DNA from: Synechococcus sp. BIOS-U3-1
GTDB taxonomy: Bacteria > Cyanobacteriota > Cyanobacteriia > PCC-6307 > Cyanobiaceae
Assembly: GCF_014279975.1 (NCBI RefSeq)
Contig: NZ_CP047936.1
Coordinates: 2,170,001 to 2,234,000 of the forward strand
DNA length: 64,000 nt
Direction: 5' to 3'
Part shown: piece by piece, positions 28,808-38,802 of the stretch
How the letters are laid out: every line of letters begins with the position of its first letter
How positions within the stretch are numbered: position 1 is the stretch's first letter
Position numbers and translations under genes: made by a program
Notes under the pieces: model-generated
The model's database searches: none
What the model saw: only the letters and a program-made list of their open reading frames with translations
Told to the model about the DNA's origin: nothing

Positions 28808-30085
28808 ATGAACAGGTGGATCGCTCAGAACAATTGGTTAATTCTTAGATCGGAAGGCTGTACGTCTCCAGATCCTGAACAGCTGAGCACCAACAATCAG
28901 ACTGCCCGCACCATTGACGAGTTCAAGGAGACGGGCAAGTTGTCCAGCCGCAAAATCAGGCAACTGCATCGCAGTCACATGCGTGATGCCACCTTGAATG
29001 AGGTGTTCATCGTGCTCAGCGTTGGCGCAAGTCTGATCTCAACCCTGGGTCTGCTTGCTAACAGCCCTGCAGTTGTCATTGGCGCCATGGTGGTGGCTCC
29101 ATGGATCATGCCTCTAAGAGCCGCAGCCTTCGCCATCCTGCTGGGCGAGGTGCGGCTACTGGGTCGATCACTACGCACACTGCTTGTGGGAGTTTTGAGC
29201 ACAACGCTGCTCTCTTTTCTGCTCGGTTATGCCGCTGGATTACCTCAGTTCGGCACAGAGGTTCTTGCCAGAACAAAGCCCAACCTGCTGGACCTGGGTA
29301 TCGCACTCGTAGCAGGAGGTCTAGCGACCTACGCGAAGTTGCGCAGCGATGCCGTGAGTTCGCTGGCGGGAACGGCAATCGCTGTGGCCCTGGTGCCTCC
29401 TGTCTGCGTGATGGGACTGTTGCTGTCGCACCAGAACTGGAGTGAGGCCTCCGGAGCTGGATTGCTTTTCGCCACCAACCTGCTGGGAATTCTTACAGGC
29501 GGCTTGGTACTGATGGCCTGGAAAGACTCTGAATTCCGCCATGAGCTGCTCCGAAGTCGACTCAGCGTGGCCAGCTTCACACTCACAGGCCTGTTGCTAA
29601 TTCCACTGGGAGGCAGCTTCATCGGATTACTGACTCAAGCCAATCGGGAAAACCGGCGATCCATGGTGGAACAAACGGTTCGAAAATTTCTTGTTAATGA
29701 AACTCTTACCTTCGGCGACCAGGAATTAGTGGATGTGGAACAGGTCGATATTGACTGGAGAACAACGAAAAATGGCAAAAATAAAAAAGAAGGAATTATT
29801 CGGATCATTGTTCGCGTGACAGATCCCGACCTTCCGAGTTACAAACAAGTCACCTTGGTACAGAAGGAGATCAACAATCTCCTGCAGAGCAATTATCAGC
29901 TTGTGGTCCAACGCACCGCTGTCGATGTGGTTGGTCCAAAAAAAGTAATTCTTCCTGCCCAGGAATTGGAGGAGACTAAGATTCAACAACCATTGGAAAT
30001 CGACCAGACTGAGACTGGCGGACCCGAGAACAATCCGCTATCGCAGAACTCCAAGGATGCATTCGATGACCCAGGACAGTTTTGA
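28808..30085 (+). CDS. DUF389 / TIGR00341-family membrane protein
   Basis: 425 aa. The core (about 75-285) has six hydrophobic segments with the family pattern SVGASLISTLGLLANSPAVV, IGAMVVAPWIMPLRAAAFA and GTAIAVALVPPVCVMGL. The last 140 residues are soluble and charged. The family is widespread and uncharacterised; it resembles transport proteins. The ATG at 28808 leaves an N-terminal 70-residue soluble leader, and a later start is possible. Confidence 0.87.
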   Translation: MNRWIAQNNWLILRSEGCTSPDPEQLSTNNQTARTIDEFKETGKLSSRKIRQLHRSHMRDATLNEVFIVLSVGASLISTLGLLANSPAVVIGAMVVAPWIMPLRAAAFAILLGEVRLLGRSLRTLLVGVLSTTLLSFLLGYAAGLPQFGTEVLARTKPNLLDLGIALVAGGLATYAKLRSDAVSSLAGTAIAVALVPPVCVMGLLLSHQNWSEASGAGLLFATNLLGILTGGLVLMAWKDSEFRHELLRSRLSVASFTLTGLLLIPLGGSFIGLLTQANRENRRSMVEQTVRKFLVNETLTFGDQELVDVEQVDIDWRTTKNGKNKKEGIIRIIVRVTDPDLPSYKQVTLVQKEINNLLQSNYQLVVQRTAVDVVGPKKVILPAQELEETKIQQPLEIDQTETGGPENNPLSQNSKDAFDDPGQF

Positions 30086-30199
30086 TGAGAGAGCAGCATC
30101 TTGTTGCGAATTCTTGAATGGACTCCAGAACGCAACGGTTGGGAAATCATGCTGAATCTGATGCCATCCATGCATTGATTCCGGCCATAAACTCGGCAG

Positions 30200-31264
30200 A
30201 TGAAACAGACCGGACGTCGAACATTTCTACGATTGATCGCTGGTGCGGCTGTTTCAGGCAGTGTGCTTGATGGGCTGCTGCAAAAGACCGGTTCGCACCC
30301 GCTAGGTCCAGCCTCGGCTCCAACCGCTGAAGGGTTGAAATTGGGCTTGATCAGCGACCTCAACGGTTCCTACGGCAGTACGAACTACAGCAGCGCCGTT
30401 GAGCGTGGAGTGACGTTGCTGAGGCAGCAAGAAGCCGACCTGGTGCTCTGCGCAGGAGACATGGTGGCTGGCCAGAAGAGATCGTTGACGAACTCTCAGC
30501 TGGAGGCGATGTGGGCTGGTTTTGAACAATCGGTTCGAGCACCGCTTGAAAAAGCAGGCATCGCCTTGATCCCGGCCATAGGCAATCACGATGGCTCGAG
30601 TCAACAACATCAAGGACGCTGGATTTACGGAAGAGAGCGCCACCAGGCGGATCTGTTCTGGCGCAAGCATCGAGGAGATCTGCAATCCGGGTTGATTGAC
30701 AGCGAGCGATTTCCCTTCCAGTACGTGTGGAAACGTCCTGGACTGTTTGTGGTCGTCATCGATGCCTCTTCAGCCAACGTTGATTCCTCACAACGTCAAT
30801 GGATCGAAAAAGCACTGAACTCAACCCATCGCCACCCTGACGATCTATGCCTGGTGATGGGTCACCTTCCGCTCACAGCCGTCAGTGAAGGGCGGGCTCG
30901 CGCTGGGGAGTGCATCGCCAATCCTCAAGGGCTAGCCGGTCTGTTGCGAAGGGCCGGTGTTGACCTGGTGATCTCCGGTCACCACCACGCCTGGTATCCC
31001 TCTGAATCATTGGGTCTACGGCTACTCAGCCTGGGGGCGATGGGAAGCGGACCGCGCCGGATCATCGGCAGTGGTGTGATTTCACCTCCATCTTTGACGC
31101 TTCTTGAGTGGTCTCGAGCCTCGGAGCTGATTAGCGAAATGACCATTGATCTCAACACCATGCAGCCCATGACTCACCATGACCAACCTGCGCAGGTAAG
31201 TGTTCCTGGTTTTCCCGTCGCTCGTCGCAGAAGCCTGCAATGGCAACGAGCATCACCGATCTGA
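30200..31264 (+). CDS. Tat-exported metallophosphoesterase
   Basis: 354 aa. The N-terminus GRRTFLRLIAGAAVSGSVLDG is a twin-arginine-type signal. The calcineurin-like metallophosphoesterase motifs follow: LISDLNGS (the usual DxH reads DLN), GDMVAG, GNHD, GHLPL and GHHHAWY. It probably acts in the periplasm on phosphate esters, useful in phosphate-poor water; the substrate is unknown. The changed first motif may alter metal binding. Confidence 0.88.
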   Translation: MKQTGRRTFLRLIAGAAVSGSVLDGLLQKTGSHPLGPASAPTAEGLKLGLISDLNGSYGSTNYSSAVERGVTLLRQQEADLVLCAGDMVAGQKRSLTNSQLEAMWAGFEQSVRAPLEKAGIALIPAIGNHDGSSQQHQGRWIYGRERHQADLFWRKHRGDLQSGLIDSERFPFQYVWKRPGLFVVVIDASSANVDSSQRQWIEKALNSTHRHPDDLCLVMGHLPLTAVSEGRARAGECIANPQGLAGLLRRAGVDLVISGHHHAWYPSESLGLRLLSLGAMGSGPRRIIGSGVISPPSLTLLEWSRASELISEMTIDLNTMQPMTHHDQPAQVSVPGFPVARRRSLQWQRASPI

Positions 31265-31308
31265 CAACTTGCTGATCCAACAGCGTTCTGATCCAACAGC
31301 AAGCCAAC

Positions 31309-31336
31309 AAAAAGCCCCCTCGTGAGAGGGGGCTTT
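31309..31336. terminator. Bidirectional terminator between the phosphoesterase gene and psbA
   Basis: The stem AGCCCCCTC-GTGA-GAGGGGGCT has AAAAA before it and TTT after it, so it can stop transcription from both sides. On the psbA side five T follow. Confidence 0.85.
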
Positions 31337-31373
31337 CCGATTCAGTTGACCTGAATCGTTTGTTGATTCCAGA

Positions 31374-32453
31374 TCAACCGATGGCAGGTGCTTGCAGAGC
31401 CACAGGTGTGGACTCAGCAGCAGCCAGGTCGAGGGGGAAGTTGTGAGCGTTGCGCTCGTGCATGACTTCCATGCCGAGGTTGGCGCGGTTCAGCACATCA
31501 GCCCAGGTGTTCAGGACGCGGCCCTGACCATCAAGGATGGACTGGTTGAAGTTGAAACCGTTCAGGTTGAAGGCCATGGTTGACACGCCAAGGGCGGTGA
31601 ACCAGATGCCGACAACAGGCCAGGCAGCCAGGAAGAAGTGCAGGCTACGGCTGTTGTTGAACGACGCGTATTGGAAGATCAGGCGACCGAAGTAACCGTG
31701 GGCAGCCACGATGTTGTAGGTCTCTTCTTCTTGGCCGAACTTGTAGCCGTAGTTCTGGGACTCGCTCTCGGTTGTTTCACGAACCAAGGAGGAGGTCACC
31801 AGTGAACCGTGCATGGCGGAGAACAGTGAACCACCGAAGACGCCAGCCACACCAAGCATGTGGAAGGGGTGCATCAGGATGTTGTGCTCGGCCTGGAACA
31901 CCAACATGAAGTTGAAGGTGCCGGAGATGCCCAGGGGCATGCCGTCAGAGAAGGAACCCTGACCGAAGGGGTAAACCAGGAACACGGCGGAGGCAGCAGC
32001 CACAGGTGCGCTGTAAGCAACGCAGATCCAGGGGCGCATGCCGAGGCGGTAGGAGAGTTCCCACTCGCGACCCATGTAGCAGAAGATGCCGATGAGGAAG
32101 TGGAAGACAACCAGCTGGTAAGGACCGCCGTTGTACAGCCACTCATCAAGAGAAGCAGCTTCCCAGATGGGATAGAAGTGAAGGCCGATGGCGTTCGAGG
32201 AGGGAACAACAGCACCAGAGATGATGTTGTTTCCGTAGATCAGGGAGCCAGCAACGGGCTCACGGATGCCGTCGATGTCGACGGGGGGTGCTGCGATGAA
32301 CGCAACGATGAAGCAGGTGGTGGCAGCCAGCAGGGTGGGGATCATCAGCACACCGAACCAGCCCACATAGAGGCGGTTGTTGGTGGAGGTGACCCACTCG
32401 CAGAACTGCTGCCAGCCGTTAGCGCCGGAGCGCTGCTGAATGGTGGTGGTCAT
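31374..32453 (-). CDS. psbA: Photosystem II D1 protein, E130 (D1:2, high-light) form
   Basis: 359 aa, full length. D1 hallmarks include the five helices and the Mn-cluster ligand region [17 protein letters not shown]. The short C-terminal extension after DLA ends [12 protein letters not shown], and CtpA would remove it. Residue 130 is Glu (CYMGRE), the form that picocyanobacteria use under high light, as opposed to Gln in D1:1. A promoter and 5' hairpin are annotated upstream, and it shares a terminator with the convergent phosphoesterase gene. Confidence 0.98.
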   Translation of the reverse strand: MTTTIQQRSGANGWQQFCEWVTSTNNRLYVGWFGVLMIPTLLAATTCFIVAFIAAPPVDIDGIREPVAGSLIYGNNIISGAVVPSSNAIGLHFYPIWEAASLDEWLYNGGPYQLVVFHFLIGIFCYMGREWELSYRLGMRPWICVAYSAPVAAASAVFLVYPFGQGSFSDGMPLGISGTFNFMLVFQAEHNILMHPFHMLGVAGVFGGSLFSAMHGSLVTSSLVRETTESESQNYGYKFGQEEETYNIVAAHGYFGRLIFQYASFNNSRSLHFFLAAWPVVGIWFTALGVSTMAFNLNGFNFNQSILDGQGRVLNTWADVLNRANLGMEVMHERNAHNFPLDLAAAESTPVALQAPAIG

Positions 32454-32494
32454 GAGAACGGGAAAGAATGTCTCCGAAGAGACGGTTACGGAAG

Positions 32495-32547
32495 GGCAGG
32501 AAGCCCTGCCAAGCCGGATTGTAAAGCAACATTGCGCAAGATGTCGA
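32495..32547 (-). promoter_or_regulatory. psbA promoter and 5' stem-loop
   Basis: On the minus strand TCGACA (32542-32547) and TACAAT (32518-32523) are separated by 18 bases, a good sigma70-type promoter. Transcription would begin near 32511, and a perfect hairpin GGCAGG-GCTT-CCTGCC occupies 32495-32510, right at the predicted 5' end of an about 57-base leader. Confidence 0.65.
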
Positions 32548-32646
32548 CAGCTTTATGAAGCCCTCGTGAAGAACCATTGAGACCTCGCTCAGGAGCGACC
32601 CGCACAAGAGAGCAATCCCTAAAGGATCACTTAAGGTTCTCAAGTT

Positions 32647-32805
32647 GTGTCTCGGAAGACGCTTGTGGTCCTGATTCGTTGGTTGATCTCAGGGCAGCGT
32701 CTTGAGGAAACCGTCCCCACCAAGGATGCTCGCCATAGACGCCATGAACTGGAAGCCCAGGGTGCAGTTGTCTACTGGAGCGAACGACTCGTCGAAACTG
32801 GCTGA
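32647..32805 (+). CDS. 52-aa hypothetical protein, picocyanobacterial type
   Basis: GTG start at 32647 after AAGG; the product starts VSRKTLVVLIRWLISGQRLE and ends GAVVYWSERLVETG. It has a good amphipathic start and a compact beta-like end, and its codon use resembles genuine neighbours. It is divergent from psbA and upstream of the lipoprotein gene. I recall similar short proteins in marine Synechococcus but cannot name a family. Confidence 0.65.
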   Translation: MSRKTLVVLIRWLISGQRLEETVPTKDARHRRHELEAQGAVVYWSERLVETG

Positions 32806-32841
32806 ACACCCAAACTGAATCAATCAACCATCGCTGCGGTC

Positions 32842-33195
32842 ATGCATCCGTCTTCAGCTCCCGCCGTTCGATCGCTGGCCATCGCTCTCACCGCAGTCAT
32901 GACAGCGGTATTGATCAGTGCCTGTCAGAAACGCGGCGACACTCAGACGTCAACAGACATCAGTCGGGCCGCACAAATCAATGCGCTAATAACCCGTCTT
33001 AACCAGCTTGAAGAACGGGTCAGCAAGCAACTGCCAAGCAGTGATGACAGTGGAGAGCGTGTCCCACCAGGACCGATCAAATCAATCACATTTCGCAGCG
33101 GCACCGCCGACGACCGACTGAGGATTTACTGGGAAAACGGCAAAGTCAGCAGCCTGCCCTGCACTCTCGAGCAAGGCACCTGGGCCTGTGGATGA
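32842..33195 (+). CDS. Small predicted lipoprotein with coiled coil
   Basis: 117 aa. A signal segment ends LISAC (Cys28, lipobox), so it is probably a lipoprotein. Residues 42-65 (INALITRLNQLEERVSKQL) form a short coiled coil. The C-terminal ITFRSGTADDRLRIYWENGK region looks like a small beta domain. No family is recognised. It precedes two secreted paralogues on the same strand. Confidence 0.75.
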   Translation: MHPSSAPAVRSLAIALTAVMTAVLISACQKRGDTQTSTDISRAAQINALITRLNQLEERVSKQLPSSDDSGERVPPGPIKSITFRSGTADDRLRIYWENGKVSSLPCTLEQGTWACG

Positions 33196-33304
33196 TCATC
33201 TCAGGAGCAGTGATCAGCAGTCACATCAAAACATCCCTTCGCTGGCTCGAGACACACCATTCACCGACCATGGTCATCAGGCTGTTAGCCCGTTCAGGAG
33301 ACCC

Positions 33305-33664
33305 ATGAACCGACTGCTAACAGTGGCCTGCGGGCTTGCGATCTCGGTTGGAGGAATGGGTGCCGCGGAAGCCGCCCCCTCCCTGCCGCTTGCTCAGCCA
33401 AAAGCAGCGAACCTCGCAAGGATGAGAGCCGAGTCTCTGAACGGAGGGCTCGCGTCATACCGCGCTGCAGCCTGTATGTACGAGACAGGGGGAAGCTCAT
33501 GCCTGATCTCCAAATCAGACCAGGGCTTTCTGTTCAGTTTTCGGGGCGGTTCACCAGGCTGGGAACTTCAATCGCCCCCAAGTCCGACTCTGGAAACAAG
33601 AGTGCTCGTGTCAAAAAATGGGGAGAGGATCCTGGCTGTTCCTTACAACGGTCCGATTCCCTGA
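33305..33664 (+). CDS. Secreted small protein, paralogue 1 of a tandem pair
   Basis: 119 aa from the ATG at 33305. The signal peptide (MNRLLTVACGLAISVGGMGA, cleavage near AEA) is followed by about 95 residues. Shared with the next gene are NLARxxAxxxNGGLxxYR, CMxxT, SCLI/DCLV and FSFxGGSPGW, including two Cys that probably form a disulfide. The fold and function are unknown. An in-frame start further upstream adds an unconserved extension and is not used. Confidence 0.8.
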   Translation: MNRLLTVACGLAISVGGMGAAEAAPSLPLAQPKAANLARMRAESLNGGLASYRAAACMYETGGSSCLISKSDQGFLFSFRGGSPGWELQSPPSPTLETRVLVSKNGERILAVPYNGPIP

Positions 33665-33746
33665 ATCCGCTGGTCAACAGAACCACAACGAATTAGTTGA
33701 CAGAGGTTGATGCTCTGTCTCCGATAGAAGAGTCTTCCAAAAGGTC

Positions 33747-34115
33747 ATGAATCTCTCTTCTTTAACTGCTCTTGCTGTGATCGCTGGAACAGGCGCTTTT
33801 GCAAGCGCCCCTGTCACAGCCCAAGCAGCAGTGCCAGCGTCCCAGGTGCGTGCGTTGAACCTGGCACGCAACACAGCAGTAGCCGAAAACGGTGGGCTCA
33901 GCGTCTACCGCCCCCAGCCCTGCATGTTCCAAACCAACTCGGGCGGCGGAGATTGTCTTGTGGATAACTCTGCAAACGGTTACACCTTCAGCTTCCTTGG
34001 CGGCAGTCCTGGTTGGCCGGAAAACGGCAGTGATGCCACCACGGATACGGAGGTTCAGATCGCTCCTGACGGTCGCAGTGTCCTGGACATCATCTACAAC
34101 GGTTCTCCACGCTGA
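33747..34115 (+). CDS. Secreted small protein, paralogue 2 of a tandem pair
   Basis: 122 aa. The signal peptide (about 1-27, ending AQA) is followed by the same conserved blocks as its upstream neighbour: [29 protein letters not shown] and [10 protein letters not shown]. The spacing of 82 bases between the two genes and their similarity indicate a tandem duplication. Its last 22 bases overlap the convergent aspartoacylase-like gene. Confidence 0.82.
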   Translation: MNLSSLTALAVIAGTGAFASAPVTAQAAVPASQVRALNLARNTAVAENGGLSVYRPQPCMFQTNSGGGDCLVDNSANGYTFSFLGGSPGWPENGSDATTDTEVQIAPDGRSVLDIIYNGSPR

Positions 34116-35041
34116 TTTCCGTCCAGCAAGAGAGCAAGTGCCTCTGTCCAGCTCTGGGACAGGGGCCACTCTTCACGACTTGTGAGGCTTAGAGCAATGG
34201 ACTTTTCCGCGTAAGCAGCTTCATTGATGAAGACAGGAATAGCTCCATTCGGCCCCTCATAGGCAATGGTTGTTCCCTGGGCCGAAACAAACAGAGGATC
34301 ACCGCAGCGCAGCGGAATCCAATCTCGATCCTGCAGTTGGGGATGAATCAACGCTGCAGCCTCACCTGAGGCCTGTCGAGGCAGATCAAGGCTTTTGAGA
34401 TGACGGTGAAGTAGAAGCTTGTCGGGATAGCAGGCTTCGCCGGAAACGACGTCAGCGATGGCTTGAAACACCGCCTGAAGCGCAAGCTGCGTTTGTTGAA
34501 CGATGTCGTGCCTGCGGACGCTTTGAGGCACTGGCCCGACTTCAATCACAAGCCCACAGGGCCAGCGCTCCACCATGAAACCCTGTTGAGCAGCATCCGC
34601 TTCATGCAAATAGACCTGTAACCCCAGCGATGACTGGATCAGCGCTGCCAGGGCCAGATCAGCTGGCCTGCGGCCATACACCACCAGGCAGTTACCCATC
34701 GCAGCTGTGGTGCTGTGCAGGTCAACCACTAGGTCGCAGGGTGTTTGTCCCTCAGGCCCGAACTCGCGCTGCAGTTCCAAAGCCCTGAGCATTTCACGAT
34801 CGCACCGCTCGGGGTGGTTCGCACTTTCCTGCAGAAGATCGGGACGGAAGGAACGATTGAGATCGCGATCGCAATAACGACGACCCACTGCGCGGGCCTC
34901 CGGATTACCAATCACCGTTCGGACGACACATCCACACGCATCAATCAGCTCCTTCTGAAGGGCCCATTGCTCCAGGAGCCAGGGAGCATTGACTTCGTTG
35001 CCGTGGGTACCAGCCACCACCAGCACTCGGGGGCTTGCCAT
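34094..35041 (-). CDS. Aspartoacylase / succinylglutamate desuccinylase-family zinc hydrolase
   Basis: 315 aa from the ATG at 35041 ([20 protein letters not shown]). The zinc ligands HxxE are in GTHGNE and a later His is in [17 protein letters not shown] and [10 protein letters not shown] are family blocks. Members deacylate N-acyl amino acids such as N-acetylaspartate. Cyanobacterial homologues are annotated as aspartoacylases without biochemical proof. It is divergent from the GST gene with a 55-base gap. Confidence 0.9.
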   Translation of the reverse strand: MASPRVLVVAGTHGNEVNAPWLLEQWALQKELIDACGCVVRTVIGNPEARAVGRRYCDRDLNRSFRPDLLQESANHPERCDREMLRALELQREFGPEGQTPCDLVVDLHSTTAAMGNCLVVYGRRPADLALAALIQSSLGLQVYLHEADAAQQGFMVERWPCGLVIEVGPVPQSVRRHDIVQQTQLALQAVFQAIADVVSGEACYPDKLLLHRHLKSLDLPRQASGEAAALIHPQLQDRDWIPLRCGDPLFVSAQGTTIAYEGPNGAIPVFINEAAYAEKSIALSLTSREEWPLSQSWTEALALLLDGNQRGEPL

Positions 35042-35096
35042 CAGGTCGCTGCACTCATCCACAGACTGAAGGACAATGCCTTGAAACGGAACCGTG

Positions 35097-36086
35097 ATGT
35101 CGATTCCTCCACTGATCGTTCGCAGCGTGCGAAAGGGCTGGCAGTGGCAGTGGCAACGCCTGATGACAGGGCTGGGGCCAGCGGATGAGCAGGGCAACTA
35201 CCAAAGGCCAGACAGCGCTCCGATGCAAACTTCGGTTCCGGAGGCAGAAGATCTGCAGGGGCGGGAGCCAAACCATCGACCGCGGCTACTGATTGGACGC
35301 AGCTGTCCGTGGGCACACCGCACCTGGCTGATGGTGAAACTGCGGGGTCTTGAGAGCAGCCTTGAGGTGATCCCCGCCAAGGCTGACCACGAAGAGGGCC
35401 GGTGGCGACTGGAGCCGAGCTGGCTGGGCTGCACCAGCCTTCTGGAGCTGTATCGCCGCTGCGGAGCTGAACCCAGTCTGCGGGCGACCGTGCCGGTGCT
35501 GGTCGATCCTGGCCGCAGCGAACAACACAAACCACAGCTTCTCGGCAATGACAGCACTCCCCTGAGCGCCGCGCTGAACCGTTGGCCAGCAGCACCAGAC
35601 GCACCGGATCTATCACCAGCCCACCTTGAAGAGGCAATCGAGAGATGGCAAACCTTGTTGCAGCCCGCAGTCAATGACGGCGTTTACCGCTGCGGGTTTG
35701 CTCGCAATCAAGCGGCCTATGACCAGGCCAGTGCCGCCATGGGCGATGCTCTCGAGGAGCTGGAACGAAGTCTCAGGCAGGAGGGTCCATGGCTTTGCGG
35801 TGCAACCCTGACCCTTGCCGATGTGCGCCTATTCCCGACCCTGATCCGCTGGGAAGCTGTCTACGAACCCCTGTTCGGATGCAGCGCAAAATCCCTGTGG
35901 ATGCTGCCGGAACTCTGGAAATGGCGACAACGTTTCATGGCATTACCGGGAGTAGAAGCCACCTGCGACGCCGCAGCCTGGCGCCATGACTACTTCGGCG
36001 CCCTCTTTCCTCTGAATCCCGGTGGAATTGTTCCGAAAGGCCCGAAGCTGAGCACACTGGTTGACAGCACCATTTCCCTGCCATGA
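35097..36086 (+). CDS. Glutathione S-transferase, omega/Xi-type (glutathionyl-hydroquinone reductase-like)
   Basis: 329 aa. The N-terminal thioredoxin fold has C70 in [10 protein letters not shown], the CPWAHR motif of Xi-class GSTs that reduce glutathionyl-hydroquinones. The helical C-terminal domain includes [22 protein letters not shown]. Start ATG 35097 ([10 protein letters not shown]); a GTG lies one codon upstream. The stop overlaps the ATG of the DUF2301 gene (ATGA). Confidence 0.88.
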   Translation: MSIPPLIVRSVRKGWQWQWQRLMTGLGPADEQGNYQRPDSAPMQTSVPEAEDLQGREPNHRPRLLIGRSCPWAHRTWLMVKLRGLESSLEVIPAKADHEEGRWRLEPSWLGCTSLLELYRRCGAEPSLRATVPVLVDPGRSEQHKPQLLGNDSTPLSAALNRWPAAPDAPDLSPAHLEEAIERWQTLLQPAVNDGVYRCGFARNQAAYDQASAAMGDALEELERSLRQEGPWLCGATLTLADVRLFPTLIRWEAVYEPLFGCSAKSLWMLPELWKWRQRFMALPGVEATCDAAAWRHDYFGALFPLNPGGIVPKGPKLSTLVDSTISLP

Positions 36087-36721
36087 CGACCGCCGATCCC
36101 CAGTTCGACGGGATGTATGGACCGTTCACCATCACCTCGACGGACAGAGAGGAGGTGCAGCGTTACAGGATCTGTCTGCTGGTCAGCGGCCTATCACTGA
36201 GCGTCGGGCTGCTGCAGTGGTGGCTGCTAGGGGGGCAGTGGGCATGGCTTTGGCTTCTACCCCTTAGCGTCAGCCTCGGGCTGTCCCTGCATTGGATTCA
36301 TATTTATCTGCGACCACTGCATCGAGCGCTGCAGCTGTTCTGGCTCATTGGCTGTCTGGGGTGGCTGGTGCTGATGCTTCAAACATCTACCCATGAAGCC
36401 CTCGACACGCTGACAAGCCAGCCCCTATGGATCCTGGCCGTTGGCCCCATGTTTGCTGCTCTGACTGGTATCGGCTTCAAGGAATTCTTCTGCTTCCGTC
36501 GTGCCGAGGCGGTTGGTCTCACACTGCTGCTTCCCGTGGCTCTTCTGGGACGGCTGCTGGGGCTGGTTGGCAACGGCCCCTGCGGAATGTTGGTGCTGGT
36601 CGCCGGGCTGCTACTGGTCGTGCTCGCCTTGCGTAAGTTCGGCATGGAGGCAGCAGCAGATGTCGGAGACAAAAGCGTGTTTGCTTATCTGGACGCCCAG
36701 CGCGAGGTCGCAGGCTCGTGA
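36083..36721 (+). CDS. DUF2301 integral membrane protein
   Basis: 212 aa with about six hydrophobic segments after a soluble N-terminus (MYGPFTITSTDREEVQRYR). GIGFKEFFCFRRAEA between helices is typical of the DUF2301 family, conserved in cyanobacteria and of unknown role. It overlaps the GST gene by four bases (ATGA) and the ABC-F gene by four bases (GTGA), so the three are co-translated. Confidence 0.85.
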   Translation: MTTADPQFDGMYGPFTITSTDREEVQRYRICLLVSGLSLSVGLLQWWLLGGQWAWLWLLPLSVSLGLSLHWIHIYLRPLHRALQLFWLIGCLGWLVLMLQTSTHEALDTLTSQPLWILAVGPMFAALTGIGFKEFFCFRRAEAVGLTLLLPVALLGRLLGLVGNGPCGMLVLVAGLLLVVLALRKFGMEAAADVGDKSVFAYLDAQREVAGS

Positions 36722-38628
36722 GTCTGATCAGCCTGGTTGATGCATCAAAAGATTTCGGAATCCGAACCCTGTTCGAGAACCTCACGCTGCACGTCCGCGA
36801 AGGGGACAGGGTTGGATTGATCGGACCGAATGGCGCCGGTAAATCAACCCTGCTGCGGGTGCTCTCAGGGAAGGAACCTCTTGGAGGCGGAGAGCGACGC
36901 TGCTCCTCCCGTCTGAGAATTGAGCTGGTTGGTCAGGACAGCACGGTGGAGCCTGGGCTCACCGTGCTCGAACAGGTGCTGGCCGGCTGTGGAGAAAAGC
37001 GGGAGCTACTGCTGCGCTTCAGCGCGGTCTCTGAGGCGGTGGCCCGGTCTCCTGAAGACACAGTGCTGATGCGTGAACTCGGTGTTCTAAGCGAACGTAT
37101 GGATGAAGAGGGGGCATGGGGACTTGAACAGCAGTGCCAGGAAGTGCTGCAGCGCCTAGGGATCAGCGATCTTCACCGGCCCGTAGAGGATTTGTCCGGG
37201 GGCTATCGCAAGCGTGTGGGTCTGGCCTCGGCACTGGTTGCCGGCCCTGATGTGCTTCTCCTGGATGAACCAACAAACCATCTGGATGCAGCAGCTGTGG
37301 AATGGCTACAGAGCTGGTTGGATCGGTACCCGGGCGCTGTAGTGCTCGTGACCCACGACCGTTATGTGCTCGATCGTGTGACGCGCCGAATTGTGGAGGT
37401 GGAGCGAGGACAAGCCTCCAGCATTGATGGCAATTACAGCGCGTATCTGCAGCGCAAGGCTGACCAGGAGGTCTCAGAAGCCGCTGAAGCTGCCCGGTTC
37501 AAGAGCGTGATGCGACGGGAACTGGCCTGGCTGCGTCAGGGCCCCAAGGCGCGGAGCACCAAGCAGAAAGCTCGCATTCAGCGAATTGAGGAGATGCGGG
37601 CGGCACCCTCAAAAACCAATCGCAGCCAACTGGAGATGAGCAGCGTCAGCCGTCGGATCGGCAAGCTCGCGATTGAAGCTGAGCAACTGACGGTCACCGC
37701 AGATGGCCAGGCCGACGGCCCTGTGCTTCTGAAGGATTTCACCTACAGCTTCAGCCCCGAGGATCGGGTCGGCATCATCGGCCCTAATGGCAGCGGCAAA
37801 TCCACCCTGCTGGACCTGATCGCGGGACGGAGGCAAGCCACTGCTGGCAGTCTTCGCCTTGGGGAAACAGTGCATCTCGGCTACCTCGATCAGCACACCG
37901 ATGCACTCACGGAAGGGCGTGGACTGGAGCGCAAGGTGATCGAATTCGTCGAAGAGGCCGCATCTCGAATTGATTTGGGCGGAGAGCAACTGAGTGCCTC
38001 CCAGCTGCTGGAGCGCTTTTTGTTTCCGCCCGCTCAGCAGCACAGCCCGCTCAGCAAGTTGTCAGGAGGGGAGCGACGACGGCTGAGCCTGTGTCGAATG
38101 CTGATCCAGGCTCCCAACGTGTTGCTGCTGGATGAACCAACCAATGATCTCGATGTTCAAACTCTGAGCGTTCTAGAAGACCTTCTCGAGGACTTTCGCG
38201 GCTGTGTGGTTGTGGTCTCTCACGACCGTTACTTTCTGGATCGCACCGTGGATCGTCTGTTCTGCTTCGAGCAAGGACGCCTCCAGCGTTTTGAAGGCAA
38301 TTACAGCGCCTTCCTTGACCATCGCCGGGACAAAGAAAAAAGTGCTGCGACTGAAGGCCATCGCAATCGCTCCAACGGGCTGCAAACCAGCCAAGAATCG
38401 GCCCCGAAGAACCAGGGCCCACGTCGACGCAGTTTCAAGGAATCACGGGAACTGGAATCACTGGAACGTGACCTGCCGCAAATGGAGCAGCGCAAAGCTG
38501 ACCTAGAGCAAGCCATCTCCAGCGGACAGGGCGATCTCACCAGCCTGAGCCACGATCTGGCCAGCCTGCTGGAAGCGCTCGAAATGAGTGAAGAACGCTG
38601 GCTGGAACTCAGTGAACTCGTTCCATAA
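36718..38628 (+). CDS. ABC-F family ATPase (Uup/EttA-like)
   Basis: 636 aa, GTG start at 36718. There are two ABC domains without membrane segments: Walker A GPNGAGKST and GPNGSGKST, signatures LSGGYRKR and LSGGERRR, and Walker B LLLDEPTNHLD and LLLDEPTNDLD. The inter-domain linker at about 240-320 is Arg/Lys-rich and the C-terminus is a coiled coil (about 560-625). ABC-F proteins act on ribosomes or, for Uup, on DNA. The C-terminal coiled coil favours a Uup-like member. Confidence 0.93.
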   Translation: MSLISLVDASKDFGIRTLFENLTLHVREGDRVGLIGPNGAGKSTLLRVLSGKEPLGGGERRCSSRLRIELVGQDSTVEPGLTVLEQVLAGCGEKRELLLRFSAVSEAVARSPEDTVLMRELGVLSERMDEEGAWGLEQQCQEVLQRLGISDLHRPVEDLSGGYRKRVGLASALVAGPDVLLLDEPTNHLDAAAVEWLQSWLDRYPGAVVLVTHDRYVLDRVTRRIVEVERGQASSIDGNYSAYLQRKADQEVSEAAEAARFKSVMRRELAWLRQGPKARSTKQKARIQRIEEMRAAPSKTNRSQLEMSSVSRRIGKLAIEAEQLTVTADGQADGPVLLKDFTYSFSPEDRVGIIGPNGSGKSTLLDLIAGRRQATAGSLRLGETVHLGYLDQHTDALTEGRGLERKVIEFVEEAASRIDLGGEQLSASQLLERFLFPPAQQHSPLSKLSGGERRRLSLCRMLIQAPNVLLLDEPTNDLDVQTLSVLEDLLEDFRGCVVVVSHDRYFLDRTVDRLFCFEQGRLQRFEGNYSAFLDHRRDKEKSAATEGHRNRSNGLQTSQESAPKNQGPRRRSFKESRELESLERDLPQMEQRKADLEQAISSGQGDLTSLSHDLASLLEALEMSEERWLELSELVP

Positions 38629-38802
38629 CAAAGGCAGCCATCATCCGTTGAGTAATGAAGAGCTATCTAGTCGCTCCTACAACGCAGATCGAGATCATGG
38701 GTGTTGATACGGAAACGAGGTCTGATGTCCGGCAGCTGGCAGCCCAGCGCAACAGCCGTATGGTGTGGGCGTCGACATTGGTTGGGACACGCCAACGACT
38801 CC

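Noticed and set aside
31860..32558. 232-codon plus-strand frame antisense to psbA
   Set aside because: psbA is unmistakable; the antisense frame is Gly/Val/Asp-rich and reflects psbA codon use.
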